Positions 1-10,431 of a stretch of DNA of 64,000 nt are shown piece after piece. A program made the position numbers and the translations under genes. Location: contig DF241476.1 of the NCBI GenBank assembly GCA_000507305.1, forward strand, positions 1 through 64,000, in the 5' to 3' direction. A model generated the notes under the pieces. It had not been told where the DNA came from and did no database searches. It worked only from the letters and a program-made list of their open reading frames with translations. The stretch's first letter is position 1, and the number at the start of each line of letters is the position of its first letter. Source of the DNA: Breviolum minutum Mf 1.05b.01. Its lineage: Eukaryota; Sar; Dinophyceae; Suessiales; Symbiodiniaceae.

Positions 1-2517
1 AAATTTGACTTTCTTATGATAAAGGCCACTGACTTTCAAAGTATCCAAACGTGTTTCCCATCCCTGCTCATGCAAAGAATACGAACTCAAAACGTTCATG
101 TCTAAAGCACAAATGACAACAACTTTGGTTTGACCTACCTTGCACTCCAAATCAACCATGCCTCGTGTTGGTAACACATTGTCACCTGCTCCCTTCAGGA
201 CAGGAATGCCGACTTCATAACAGTAAACAATCTTATAATTAGACAGCCACCGCTCTGCAATGATGTGACATGTGGCTCCACTGTCCACAAGCCATCGACG
301 ACGAGGGTCACCTACGCCTATTGACTGAAATTTCTCAGTCAAAATGGATGTCGTCAACACGATGAGACTCATTCTCAGCTGCTGGCCCCTCATTTCTTGA
401 AGTCCCGGATTCACAATCTTTCACGCACATGGTAATCTGCTCATGAATCTGATTGACAGATCCTCCAGCACTTGGATCAGCTTCTGGTTCTGGGTGATCG
501 TCACCCTGGTCTTCCTCTTCATGTTCGTCATCATATTCTTGGTCATCTTGTTCTTCTTCCCCATCAACTCCTCGAAACTTGTTTCCTTTTCCTCTTCCCT
601 TCGTCTTTCTTCCACCTTTCCCCCTACCTTTGCTCTTCCACCAGGCTTGGTAGGTTGAGCTTTGGCTTTTGGTTTAGCCGTTGGCTTCCTTTCAGGATGC
701 TTCTCCCAGCAATCTTTCGCCAAATGACCCTTCTTGCCACAATGGCTGCACTTCTTGGGTTCTGGACAATTCTCGGCCAAATGGCCCTTCTTTCCACAGT
801 TGAAGCACGTCTTGTCCTTGACGTCTGGCTTCCCCACAGGCTGTGTCACATGAATTGAACCCATGTCACCTTGAACTCTGGTTCTGATATAGAAATCCTG
901 AACCCCAAGGAAAAGCTGCTGCACTGTCGTGGCATTCTGATGCAATTGAAGAAACTCTTGCAAGGCAGATTTCTCATATACAGCAAATACTGGTCACCTT
1001 CACTAATGCGGACATCTTGCAGCTGGGCTGCAATCACAGAAGCTTCCAACATTGAATGAAAAGATTCAATCTCTGTCTGCACTTCTCTCACGATGTCTGG
1101 CAAATGATCTGACTTCTTCACTCGAAACCTGGTGCACTGCTCACGGTACCCTAAGGCTTCAGATCTTGAAAGTATAGAAAACTCTTTTCTGATCCAACGA
1201 AGAAGCTCAAAACCATTCGACTCAGTGATGCCCAAAGCCGAGATTTGGCTCTTGATCAAGTTCTCAATCTTGCTGTATCCTGTGAAGTTCTGCTGAAGCA
1301 AATGAAAAAGTCTCTTGCTCCTCATGGTCTGATCATGGTCCCTAAAGGATCGAATCGGATCTGCTGAGTTGATGGCTTCTCTTAGTTCTGGCCCATAGGC
1401 ATCATGGATCAGGCATAGCCAACCTGAAAACTGTTCCAACCAACTCTTGAATCCTGATAATTCTTTTCCTCTCGATGTCCAATTCTTCCAAGATGCTATT
1501 GGCATCGATGGGATCCATTTTTCATCCATCTTCATTTCTTTTCTTCCTCCGGAAGTACTACCTTGTCCACTTGATTGTGATGGATCACCAGCTCCTTGTC
1601 CTACAGTCCTACGATTCATTTCCTGTGCCATTTGAATCAAAAGATGGCTCATTGCACCCTGCCCCAAGCAACTGTGCAACTGGATCTCCAACTCCTTGTT
1701 GTGGAGGTGGAGGTGGAATCGGAGCTTGGGCTGGTATAGGTCTATGACCTGGATTCTCACAAGGAATACTTCCAGAAGAAATTCCAAACACTGGATCATT
1801 CAAAGATACCCCATAAGATCCTGCCATCCTCGGAGGATCCCTCAAAGGAAGTCCTGGCGGTGTCAAAGTACTTCCAACATCAGACATCCCTCCTGGAGAA
1901 CTCTGCAATCCCACAGGTGCTGCACTTGCAGACTGAACTGGGGTCGAAGGCCCAAACGAAACTGGAGATGATGTTGGATGAGATGGAACCGATGAAGTTC
2001 CATGAGATAATGCACTTCGAAAACCTTCTGATGTTGTACGGTCACTTGGAGTTCCAATATGATATATCTCAGGAGATGGATATACTGCAGAAGATGGTAC
2101 CCCTGCATCAAAAGCTCCCATATACTGAGATTCATACCTCTCTGCTGGACCAAGTGTGGCCATAGCCGCCGCAAAAGGATTCAAAAGTGGAAGACGATTT
2201 CCTGAATCTGAAAACAAACTAGGTCTTTCTTCACCAGCGCAGGCACTTGCCTGTCCACTAGAAGAGGCTCCTCCAGAACCATTTCCTAACACATTCACTG
2301 GAAGACTACGACGTCCAGATGATGACTCTCCAGTCACAGCCAGACCTCCAGAACTGGTCCCACTCACTCCTTGAGCTGAACCTCTATAGAGATTTCCTCC
2401 GTATAGATTTTCTCCATCACTACGGATGCCAGTTCCTGGCAGCTGTCCTCCTGGATTGTCCCACACTGGCCTTCTTGGCCTACTCGGTGTCCTGCTAGGA
2501 TCTCGACCACGTCTCAT
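1..2517 (-). pseudogene. Broken gag-protease reading frame of the retrotransposon
   Basis: Translation starts at the ATG at 2517 (MRRGRDPSRTPSRP) and gives a Gly/Ser/Pro-rich N-terminal region of about 300 residues. The frame shifts near 1610-1660, continues as the helical Gag core (2nd segment 846-1630, with KWIPSMPIASWKNW and RSKRLFHLLQQNFTGYS), shifts again near 955 and reaches the knuckles [14 protein letters not shown] and [14 protein letters not shown]. After another shift near 420 the protease is read as WLVDSGATCHII (about 262-297) through to the window edge. Gag would package element RNA, the knuckles bind nucleic acid, and the protease would process the polyprotein. At least three frame changes separate domains that are normally continuous, so this copy is decayed unless some changes are assembly errors. 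A single programmed frameshift would not explain all of them. Confidence 0.8.
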
Positions 2518-2600
2518 TCTTTCAGTTCAAAGAAAACAAAGTCTCAAACACTCTTGTAGTAGAAAAAGGAACTCTCCCCAAAGGCTCTGGAGCTAAGATA

Positions 2601-2612
2601 GCTCCGCTACCA
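2601..2612 (-). other. Primer-binding site of the retrotransposon
   Basis: Read in element sense the site is TGGTAGCGGAGC, directly after the LTR end CA. It matches the usual initiator-Met tRNA primer site TGGTATCAGAGC at 10 of 12 positions. Its position next to the LTR is seen; the identity of the priming tRNA is inferred. Confidence 0.55.
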
Positions 2613-2918
2613 TGTGAAAACCACGTACGAGAATTACGGACCTTTTTCACTGTCGTTCTTGAGCCAAACATCCACACGTTTAGTGTGCTCAGTGAAACTC
2701 TTCCAAACTTCCTCAAGTCTAAGCTTTGCTAAAACTCAACAAACTCTCTTCTAAACACGGAGCTACGCAGTCTAAACAGAACCTAAACTGGTTCTCTTCC
2801 AAAGCAAACACAGTGGCTGTCTATTCTCTCAAAACAAACAAAAACAAAGAAACACCAGGTTAGCACTCTCTAACTCCATCATCAAGGAGATCTACACCTA
2901 CTAGACCTAACTTTCACA
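2613..2918 (-). repeat. 5' long terminal repeat, about 306 bp
   Basis: The block begins TGTGAAA and ends TTTCACA, a perfect 7-bp terminal inverted repeat with the TG...CA ends expected of an LTR, and it abuts the primer-binding site. The partner LTR is outside the window, so the outer boundary at 2918 rests on the inverted repeat alone. The next five bases, AGATC, would be the target-site duplication if the boundary is right. The LTR should carry the element promoter; I see no clear TATA box. Confidence 0.6.
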
Positions 2919-3528
2919 AGATCTGGTAAAGAGTCGTCTTCAACAAGTCTTTTTTTTCCTGCATTGCCGGGCGAGTACGATGGTCGGTCAACTACTAGAA
3001 GTTCGAGTGGAATTGAATCTTCAACAGGTCAAGAAGACGATCAGCACGACTCTGCTGCTTGCTGCCGCTTTGATTAAGCATTCTTCAGGAAACTACAAAA
3101 CCAATGCAGCCTTGTAACTGACCCTGAAGTGGCGGGTCACAACTTCCGCGCCAACTGGTTAAACAGAGTTCTCAATTTGGTTCCCGTCCGCCATTGCCGG
3201 CCATGTTCCCCTGGCCTCATTCCCTTTCTGGCCTCTCCAAAAATGGACATCATGCAACAACACCTAAACTGGACTCTGCGCTTCCCGCTTCCAGGACCCG
3301 CTCCAAACGACCCTAATGCTCATCGCTTCGCTAACCTAGCGCTCCACGCCTCCGGGCATAACAGCCATGAACCCCTCCGAAATGCCATTTGCTGCAGCAG
3401 ACATTCTCACACACCAACGCCATGGTAATCTGACCCTTCAAATGGTACCGGACACCTTACGCAACATTCCTCTGCCGCTCTTGACCAAACAATCACTCCA
3501 TTATACTTAGCTTGTCTTTCTAGATGCT
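2919..3528 (+). other. Unassigned stretch with one frameshifted open frame
   Basis: From 3129 a plus-strand frame of 99 residues begins MAGHNFRANWLNRVLNL and is fairly GC-rich and proline-rich. It appears to continue one frame over as NLTLQMVPDTLRNIPLPLL to about 3500. The switch suggests an old coding segment that has decayed, perhaps the upstream end of the P-loop gene that follows. I do not recognise the protein. Confidence 0.3.
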
Positions 3529-3533
3529 GTTGA

Positions 3534-4434
3534 GTGTCTTGTAAAGATGAACGGTTGGCGCGTACCTACTGCAGTGCTGCTCTGGACAAGTGCTCTGAAA
3601 TTCTTTATGGAGAGGTGCACTATTTACAGGGGAGAGATGAAGATGAAAAGCACTCCTTTGTATTTCAGAATATCTACCACATTGGAGATACCATAGGAGC
3701 TAGAGGTCTTTCTCCGCATGTCTCGGGAAAGGCTGCGGTTGTGCTGTGGGCTCCAGTGCACTGACAGGCTCCATTCCAATGGACTGGCCAGCGACAGAAG
3801 CTCTATACTGCAGCTCTTAAACTGCTATGGTTCGCTGTTGGCATTGATAGTGTTCAATGTGAAAATGCGGCACAGGCTGCTTTACATGCTGGCATCTGGC
3901 CACTCCTCCGCCTTGAAGATGGACATGTCCTGGCTACGTTAAGTGCTATTGTACTTGCCTTGTGTGAAGAGCGTGCTGGCTTGGCCATCAGTGGTGTCTT
4001 TGGCGCTGGTAAAACTCGATCTGCTGCAGTGTTGCTGGCCGGATTATTGGTCTTTGACTTGCGTACTGATGACGACACTATTGCTTGGCAAGCTTGGAAT
4101 GTTGCACATGACCTTATGGCAGTCATGCAGACCTCGCCCACCATTGGTGTTTCCTGGTGAAAAGGAGCTTATCCGTGCTATGTATGACCAAATTGGCAAG
4201 GAAGAACAGGTTATATCCCCTCCATACACTCGTACTCCGCTTGATGCATCTATGAGGGGACGGAAGAAAAGGAAGCAGGGTGAGGACAATGCCCTGGTAG
4301 GGTAAACTATGCAGCATGGCTCCATGCTGCGCGCTCTAGTGCATGACACGTCTATGGGTGGCCTGATGCTACGTCAGGGTCGTGCTTCCAACCAGTGGTT
4401 GTACCTTCTTTGGTCACCCCTTCTGGTGGCCTAC
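3534..4434 (+). pseudogene. P-loop NTPase / superfamily 1 helicase-like remnant
   Basis: One reading frame runs from 3534 to 4160 with a single in-frame TGA at 3762-3764. Its downstream half contains GVFGAGKTRSAA, a Walker A motif of the GxxGxGKT type, near 3990-4025, after the helical stretch LYTAALKLLWFAVG and the segment AGIWPLLRLEDGH. From about 4110 the likely coding frame shifts: ELIRAMYDQIGKEEQVI and TSMGGLMLRQGRASNQWLY follow to 4434 with another stop at 4303-4305. The layout, with a helical region before a lone GAGKT loop, resembles UPF1-like superfamily 1 helicases, but Walker B and the later helicase motifs were not found. The TGA, the frame change and the following satellite mark this as a broken copy, possibly of transposon origin. 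Confidence 0.45.
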
Positions 4435-4437
4435 TGA

Positions 4438-4738
4438 ATCATGAGACTCATTTTGCGTGGCAGGCGCAGTATTTGGTGAGGTTGAAGGGTGATGCCTGTT
4501 GCTCCGCGCATTGTAAATGACGTTTCATATGTGATATAGATCAATCATGAGATTCATTTTGCGTGGCAGGCGCAGTATTTGGTGAGGTTGAAGGGTGTTG
4601 ACTGTTGCTCCGCGCATTGTAAATGACGTTTCATATGTGATATGGATCAATCATGAGACTCATTTTGCGTGGCAGGCGCAGTATTTGGTGAAGTTGGAGG
4701 GTGATGCCTGTTGCTCCGCGCATTGTAAATGACGTTTN
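4438..4738 (+). repeat. 106-bp tandem satellite, about 2.8 units
   Basis: Units begin ATCATGAGA at 4438, 4544 and 4650, exactly 106 bp apart. Each contains GGCAGGCGCAGTATTTGGTG and CTCCGCGCATTGTAAATGAC. The third unit stops at an N. Related units in both orientations lie at 53.98-54.61 kb. Confidence 0.92.
4738..4738. other. Assembly gap (single N)
   Basis: A single N ends the third satellite unit, and the sequence after it no longer follows the satellite. The array is probably longer in the genome than in this assembly. Confidence 0.9.
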
Positions 4739-4861
4739 GCTTTTACTCTATCTGACACTCATCTACTCGCCGTGGAAGGAGGCAAGTAATATTCAATTAC
4801 AATCCTGGCTCTTCCAGAATCAGTGGGGTTCTCACTGATGGCATTGACATGAGTACTGGCA

Positions 4862-5092
4862 ATGCATGGCTTACTTGATTTCCTCGATACTGGCTGTGAT
4901 TTCCAGGAACATGTCTGCTTGGGTGACTCTCTTTATACACATCCTGGCAATGCTGGGCCACCTGATCCGAATGAATGGAAGTATGGTATCCTAGTAGCTG
5001 CTGAAGAAGTCGTGAGAGCCGGGGTATTGAGCTATGCGCCAGGTAGTGAGAGCGAACACGTTTCACTTGTTTCACCCTTCATAGATTGGTCA
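4862..5092 (+). CDS. Candidate exon of unknown protein
   Basis: The plus frame from 4862 reads MHGLLDFLDTGCDFQEHVC and then ILVAAEEVVRAGVLSYAPG, with good amino-acid composition up to about 5090; after that it becomes Phe/Val/Cys-rich and looks like translated noncoding DNA. It may be a downstream piece of the broken P-loop gene, cut off by the satellite. No domain was recognised. Confidence 0.3.
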
Positions 5093-5658
5093 CGTTTTGT
5101 TGGTTTGTGCTTGTTTGCTGGGGGGGGCTTTGTTTGCTTTTGTGTTGTTCTTTTTGACTCGCTGACCAATCTGTGCGATCGTGTGATCAACCGATGACTA
5201 GTTTAGCATAACTTCATGACTGCCACTGTTGTTACAACGAGCGCAGCATTGTCCAAAAAAAAAACTTGTAAAAGCATCTTTATAGTCAAACGAAACTGAT
5301 AAATGTGTGTCAGAGTTGGAAAATAGTGGATGTCGGTTTTGCTTTTTTGCCATTCCACAAAACTTGGTTGGCTGTTCCAAGAAATTTGGAAGAGTTTTTG
5401 TTGCATGCTCCAGGTCAAAACGTTTCTACGAACCATAGAAGACAGTCAGCTTAGAATGAGCATCCAGTAATAGAACACCAGCCGCATCCTCACTGGTGAT
5501 ACCTCTGGAGTACCGTCTGAGGTCAATGTGGTATAGGTCATTTGCCAGGTCCCGAAACGCATCATAGGCAGTGTCAAATCTATCCTGTTTAGAGGCAATT
5601 GATGCCTGCAAAACCTGCAAAACTTCCACGGTGATCTATACTCGCTGCTCAGATTCAT

Positions 5659-5754
5659 AAAGAAAAGAGAGTGCGCTTGCTTGCAAGGATTCACGGCTCA
5701 TGGTTTGTTGCACACAAGTTACATGGCAGCCAGCGTAGGCCCAAAAGCACAATA
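5659..5754 (+). repeat. 96-bp direct repeat, left copy
   Basis: The block starts AAAGAAAAGAGAGTGCGCTT and ends AAAAGCACAATAA. A second copy at 6223-6319 differs at a handful of positions. The two lie in the same orientation 564 bp apart. Confidence 0.9.
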
Positions 5755-6222
5755 AGAGTTGTTTCATGACCATGATAGACTGTTATTTGCTTGGGGCCAG
5801 AGTGAGTTTTTGTGTTTGCAAAAACAGCTGCCATGTTGTGCAAAAGTTGCCATGTTGCCTTTCTGGCTCCAGCTTGTCATGTGACATAGCTACACAAGTG
5901 ACATGCATTGTCTTTGCACAATGCTGAAGTAAGTTTTAATCTTCGGATGTTGTCACTTGTTTCCTCCTTTCGGGAGGTCTTGTTTTTCGTTTCCCACCCA
6001 CTCGCTTTATCTCGTCTCCCTCCCTTTTTCGACACAAGTGTGTCAGGGACGAGTGTCCCGGACGAGTGTCCGTTAAGTCTTCAAGTTAAGTTTTTACTTG
6101 AAATTTCTCTTCAAGGCATACAAGTTCAGGTACACGATTGTGTCACAACGTGTCTATGCCAAACCCACAGCCTGAAAGCGCGGCTGTGGGGATGAGTATC
6201 ACCGCAAATTTCCCACTTTCAA

Positions 6223-6319
6223 AAAGAAAAGAGAGTGCGCTTGCTTGCAAGGGTTCACGGTTCATGGTTTGTTGCACACAAGTTACATGGCAGCTAGCGT
6301 AGGGCCAAAAGCACAATAA
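6223..6319 (+). repeat. 96-bp direct repeat, right copy
   Basis: This is the second copy of the block at 5659-5754. Differences include GGGTTC for GGATTC and TTCATGG for CTCATGG. The pair could be short LTR-like ends of a small non-autonomous element of about 660 bp, but no TG...CA ends are evident. Confidence 0.9.
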
Positions 6320-6585
6320 CACACCTGCAAAACCGTAGAGATTGCATCATTGCATCAGAAGTTTACATAGTATTGCACAGGATCCAATCTTGACCGCACG
6401 TGCTTCATCGCTTCGCGGCAATCGGTGGGAAAAAAATAGACTTGGTACTCGTCTTCAGAAGAAGTAACCCCACAGCACCAACCAATGCCACTTTAATGAT
6501 GTAATTCCAGTTTTCACTCAACCAGCTCAGGTTGGCTCTTGCAATCTCCTTTCAGTTTGCAGACTCCGCCAAATTTCAGATTTGG

Positions 6586-6705
6586 CTAGGGGAAGTTGCG
6601 GAGAAGAGTGGTGCCCATGTTCTCGTACGTCAGCTGACCACTTGGAGCATAGCTGCTGTCGCTACTGGCGTTAAAATGCATGGAGGTACTTGACTTGGAG
6701 ATAGA
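6586..6705 (+). CDS. Candidate exon, unknown
   Basis: One plus frame reads LGEVAEKSGAHVLVRQLTTW followed by SIAAVATGVKM before a stop. Composition is protein-like and an AG precedes the block. It is isolated and nothing adjacent was recognised. Confidence 0.2.
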
Positions 6706-9700
6706 ATGGTCATGGTTACACGTTTGTCCAGCAGCCCACATGTGGACTAATTTCAGAGATACGGCTGCAAGGATTCGCTGCCAACGCGGCAGCTCCGTAA
6801 AGTGAGTTGTCACTCACAGTAGCTCGCATTGCAGGGCTTCGATTGTATCCGGTCAGAAACAATCAGGGCGCGTTCTCCTCCAAGGCATGACCGGCTAGAA
6901 AAGAAGAGCTCTGTTGTGGGTGAGCGTTCCTTGTGGGCAACTGAAGCTCTCCTGCAGTGACACTGCTGGCAATCATCAGATTGCTAGAGAGGAGAACATT
7001 TGAACTGAAACAGTACAACCCAGGTTTAAGCTCAAACTACTTTCCAAGAAGGTCAAATTCAAGCTAGTTTCCAAGAAGGTCGAGTTGGACTTTCAGGTAA
7101 CATCAGCATTTGCTCAAGAGTTTCCAATATTGCCTGGTTGTGTGGTGCTGGCAAGGCGCTCTGGCGCCCATCTTCTTGGTCCCTGTCGATGACTTCGTGC
7201 TTGATGACGTTTTGACGTTGACGCCCTCCAAGGAACAGTTGCAACAAAGCCAACCTCTGACATAATCAGAATTGGCCAATTGGACTACACGATTAAGACA
7301 GCGTTTTCCCAGTTTTCTAAAGCCCCTTTGTGAACTCATGATTTGATGATTTGTATGTTGATGTAGATTTTGTTGGCATTATGCGCACACTAGCTGACTG
7401 AGGGCGACCCGCCTGGAAATACCCAAGCAGTCATTTATGATTCGTATTTCACAAGAGGATTGGTTCCTAGAAACGTTTAGCCGTTTGGCCCATTTTGTTG
7501 GTCCAGGATGCTTGAAACGGTACAATTGCTTAGAAACCTTTTCCTGTCAAAACACTTTCACGTCGTTTTCTTTGCATTGTAATTTTAATTTGTTGTGAGA
7601 TGTGGAATTCTATTTTGGGCTCTGTAACTCGCAATTTTTCTTGAAAATGTTAAAGAATTTTCCACAACTGATGCATCCAACGATAAGGTGCATGTATTCT
7701 CGTTTCCTCGCTGAAAATGAGTCAAAACTGCAACATTATCTAAAATGAAAAAAAATGTTGACCGAGTTGAACTTCTTATTGCGTTGATCAAGTAACAATT
7801 TTTTAAGTTTCTTTCGTTTCATGAAAATTGAGGAATCGTTACATAGCTGCAATATCTTGGCTTGTACAAGTATGTCGTAGAGTAGTTCGCAGATGAACAA
7901 GTTTTCATGCCCCAATTTTTTTAGCCTTCTTTTTGAAACCACGTCTGGGCCAAGGGTGCAACTCTTTCATCGTATTTCCTTTGAACTTTACTGTTTCAAT
8001 TTTTAGTCATATGAAACTTGCTGTCTTAAAGATGACATGGTGCCAATGCACCAATCCCAGCGAATGGGCTTGTGCATTTCTTCGAGGGAGATTTTTGTGT
8101 GGCGATTGGTTCAGCCAATGCAATGTAACTTGTTGAAGCACTTTTGAGCATGTGATTGGCCAACTGTTGGCCTTAGCAGCTGGCAATGGCATGACTGAAA
8201 GACTCGCCGCTGTTCTTGTCCCTCAGTAGCATGAGTTGCAGTCAGAACCTGATTTGGAGCCGTGCTCAAGTCGCACAGCACAAGGCCAAATGCGAACGAA
8301 TTCAGCGCGGGGCTGCGGCTTGGCATAGCACAGCAGCATAGTGATGGTATGACATAGTTGACACCTGGTGGCTCTAAGGAGAATTTGTCGAAGGTACCAG
8401 ATCATTTAGCTGAGCGTCTCAAGACTTTGTCTTCAAAGTGCGAGAGGCACTATGACAGCAGAAATTGCAATTCTGTACATGTGACCATGTGAGGTTGAAA
8501 TGGTTTTGTAATGTTTTGTACATATTTGCACACTTTCCAGTTTAGATAATTTAACTTCTGATTCTTGTTGCAGGCTAAAGCATGCAAAACCAGCCGGGTC
8601 TCCAGAGCAAATTGAATCGCATGAGAACCTGGAGGACTTGAATTAATTTTGTCCGCTTGAGATCCACAGAAGCTGTTGGGAAACGAGAACCAACACAGAA
8701 ACGTGGCCAAGAAGTTAACTCAGAAAGACATATCTTAGCGTCTCCGAAGGAGGATGAAGGGACCTCGTTGGATGGAGGCGAGTCAACACCACACGCAACA
8801 TTCAAACACATTTCTAAATGGTCAATGACGGTCAATGGTTCAAGGCGACCCAAGATCAAAGATGGACGACTTTTCGCAGAGGTGGGCTTTCCCACTTTCA
8901 GGCCATGTAAACATTGCTGCATAGATTGGCTTCGCTGTTAGGAACGATGTTGCTATGAGTCACGGCAGCAGCTGGAAGTTGCGACACGGAAAGGTTGTAG
9001 TTGTGTCACTTGTGTCACTGGTATTGGGTAGAAGGGAAAGGTTGGGAGAGGTATGTGGAGATGGTGAAAGGTTGCAACAAGATAGTCAAATCAAGTCAAG
9101 CATGACAAGTTGAGCAGACCAGGACGGATCCATATCTTATGTGTGCTGAATCCGATGGAAACCCGGAACAAGATCTGGAGGCATTGGTAGCACTGCATGA
9201 ACGAATGGATATATTGTCTGAGGGTCGTTTCAATCATTCACGTGATTCTACGGATATTCTGCGGATACAGATTTCTGAAATTCTGCCATTCTGACTTTTC
9301 TCCACATTGTTTTTTGTTTTTTGCAGGCTTCAAACCCTGAAGTCAATTTGGGTGAGTTGCCTGCCTGAAATTTAGTGAAGGTATTTTTTGCAACAATGAG
9401 AGATGAGATGTTTGATGTTAGTACGGTTAATGTACTGTTAATATATGTTAAATTGGTTAGTGATTTGTACTGGACTCAAACTCCAAGGCCATCTCCAACC
9501 CAAGCTTCTCCCACTCCGGCCAGTGACGTGACTGATGTTCCTTGGAGGAAGCCTGAGGAAGCCTGTTTTGTTTTCCTTGAAGCTGACTCGTCTCCTTATC
9601 TTGATGAAATCCAGTTGTTCACATGCAACCAAGAGGACTTGTCGATAAACGTTCGCTGAGCTCAGGCTGGTGATGAAACTGAGCAACTTCAAGACCAGAA

Positions 9701-10430
9701 AGATGAGCCGATCATCGAAACATTTGAATTTAGCTATGCAACTTGGCTACTCGAAACTGTGTGTCTTAAATGCTCGAAGAGGTCTGACATCACCAGGACT
9801 GTTCAAGGTGTCTTGCCGAGTAACTGTCAGATCCGAACTAGGCATGGAACGACTTGCCTGTGGGCACACAATTCGTGGAAGAGGAGGTTCGCAAAGATGC
9901 AATGATTTGCGTGACTTATGTGTTTTTTTGCTTTTGGATCTATGTTCGCACCGCTCCCGATTCTTTTGGGTCGAGGTGCCATATGTCGTGGAGCGAAAAG
10001 TGGGTCAAAGTCATGGCAGCGCCATTTACGCCCTTCGTGGTTCCAGCGGCGAAGAGCTCAGAGAATCGAATTTTCGAATCTTCAACTGAAAAGCTGATGT
10101 CATTTTCGATTTTCAAATTTTTGAGATTTGTTTGGGTAATACGGTGTGACTGTCATTCTGTGTCCCTTCATTGAATCATTTGGACTTGCCAGGTTCTGGA
10201 TTCATTGTGAAGATGTCTGCGCAGAACCAGAATGCTTGTGCCAGGCCCAGACTCTATATTGCCATGGGAGAAGTTACTTTGCCTTGAGATGACTTGATAC
10301 GTTGTTTGCCCCCGCTTCCGATCTCGACCAGTGTATGCGCCCTTTTCGATCCTTTTCGTTTTTCTTGACTGCTATGTGACATGTGTTGCTCGCTGCTTTC
10401 TTGTAGGCTCCTTCCAAGTGAGGGCAATGA
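6706..10430. other. Mostly unassigned DNA with scattered exon-like fragments
   Basis: Short frames with protein-like composition occur near 7150-7260 (LVPVDDFVLDDVLTLTPSK), 8660-8930 (a basic, polar 94-residue frame) and 9480-9870 (DEPIIETFEFSYATWLLE after a Pro/Ser/Thr-rich piece). None shows a known domain or a clear chain of splice sites. The 7.4-8.2 kb part is AT-rich and looks noncoding. Confidence 0.35.
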
Positions 10431-10431
10431 C

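Larger units (their letters stand above)
1..2918 (-). mobile_element. Ty1/copia-like LTR retrotransposon, 5' part
   Basis: This is the 5' portion of a long terminal repeat retrotransposon running right to left and leaving the window at base 1. In element order it shows an LTR (2613-2918), a primer-binding site (2601-2612), a Gag reading frame starting at 2517, two CCHC zinc knuckles near 740-830, and an aspartic protease with the DSGA active site near 275-290. The protease immediately following Gag is expected of any LTR element; the copia assignment rests on the Gag layout, the short LTR and the near-initiator-Met primer site, because integrase and reverse transcriptase lie outside the window. 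Several frame changes show this copy cannot make an intact polyprotein. The element opposes the strand of the host genes to its right. Confidence 0.82.
5198..6585. other. Gene-poor stretch
   Basis: No convincing exon was seen. The stretch holds the two copies of the 96-bp direct repeat described separately and a short imperfect repeat of the type GTGTCxxGGACGA near 6038-6070. Confidence 0.5.

Noticed and set aside
421-963. Zinc-knuckle frame as a separate host RNA-binding protein
   Set aside because: It lies in order between the Gag core and a DSGA protease and next to an LTR, so it is retrotransposon Gag.
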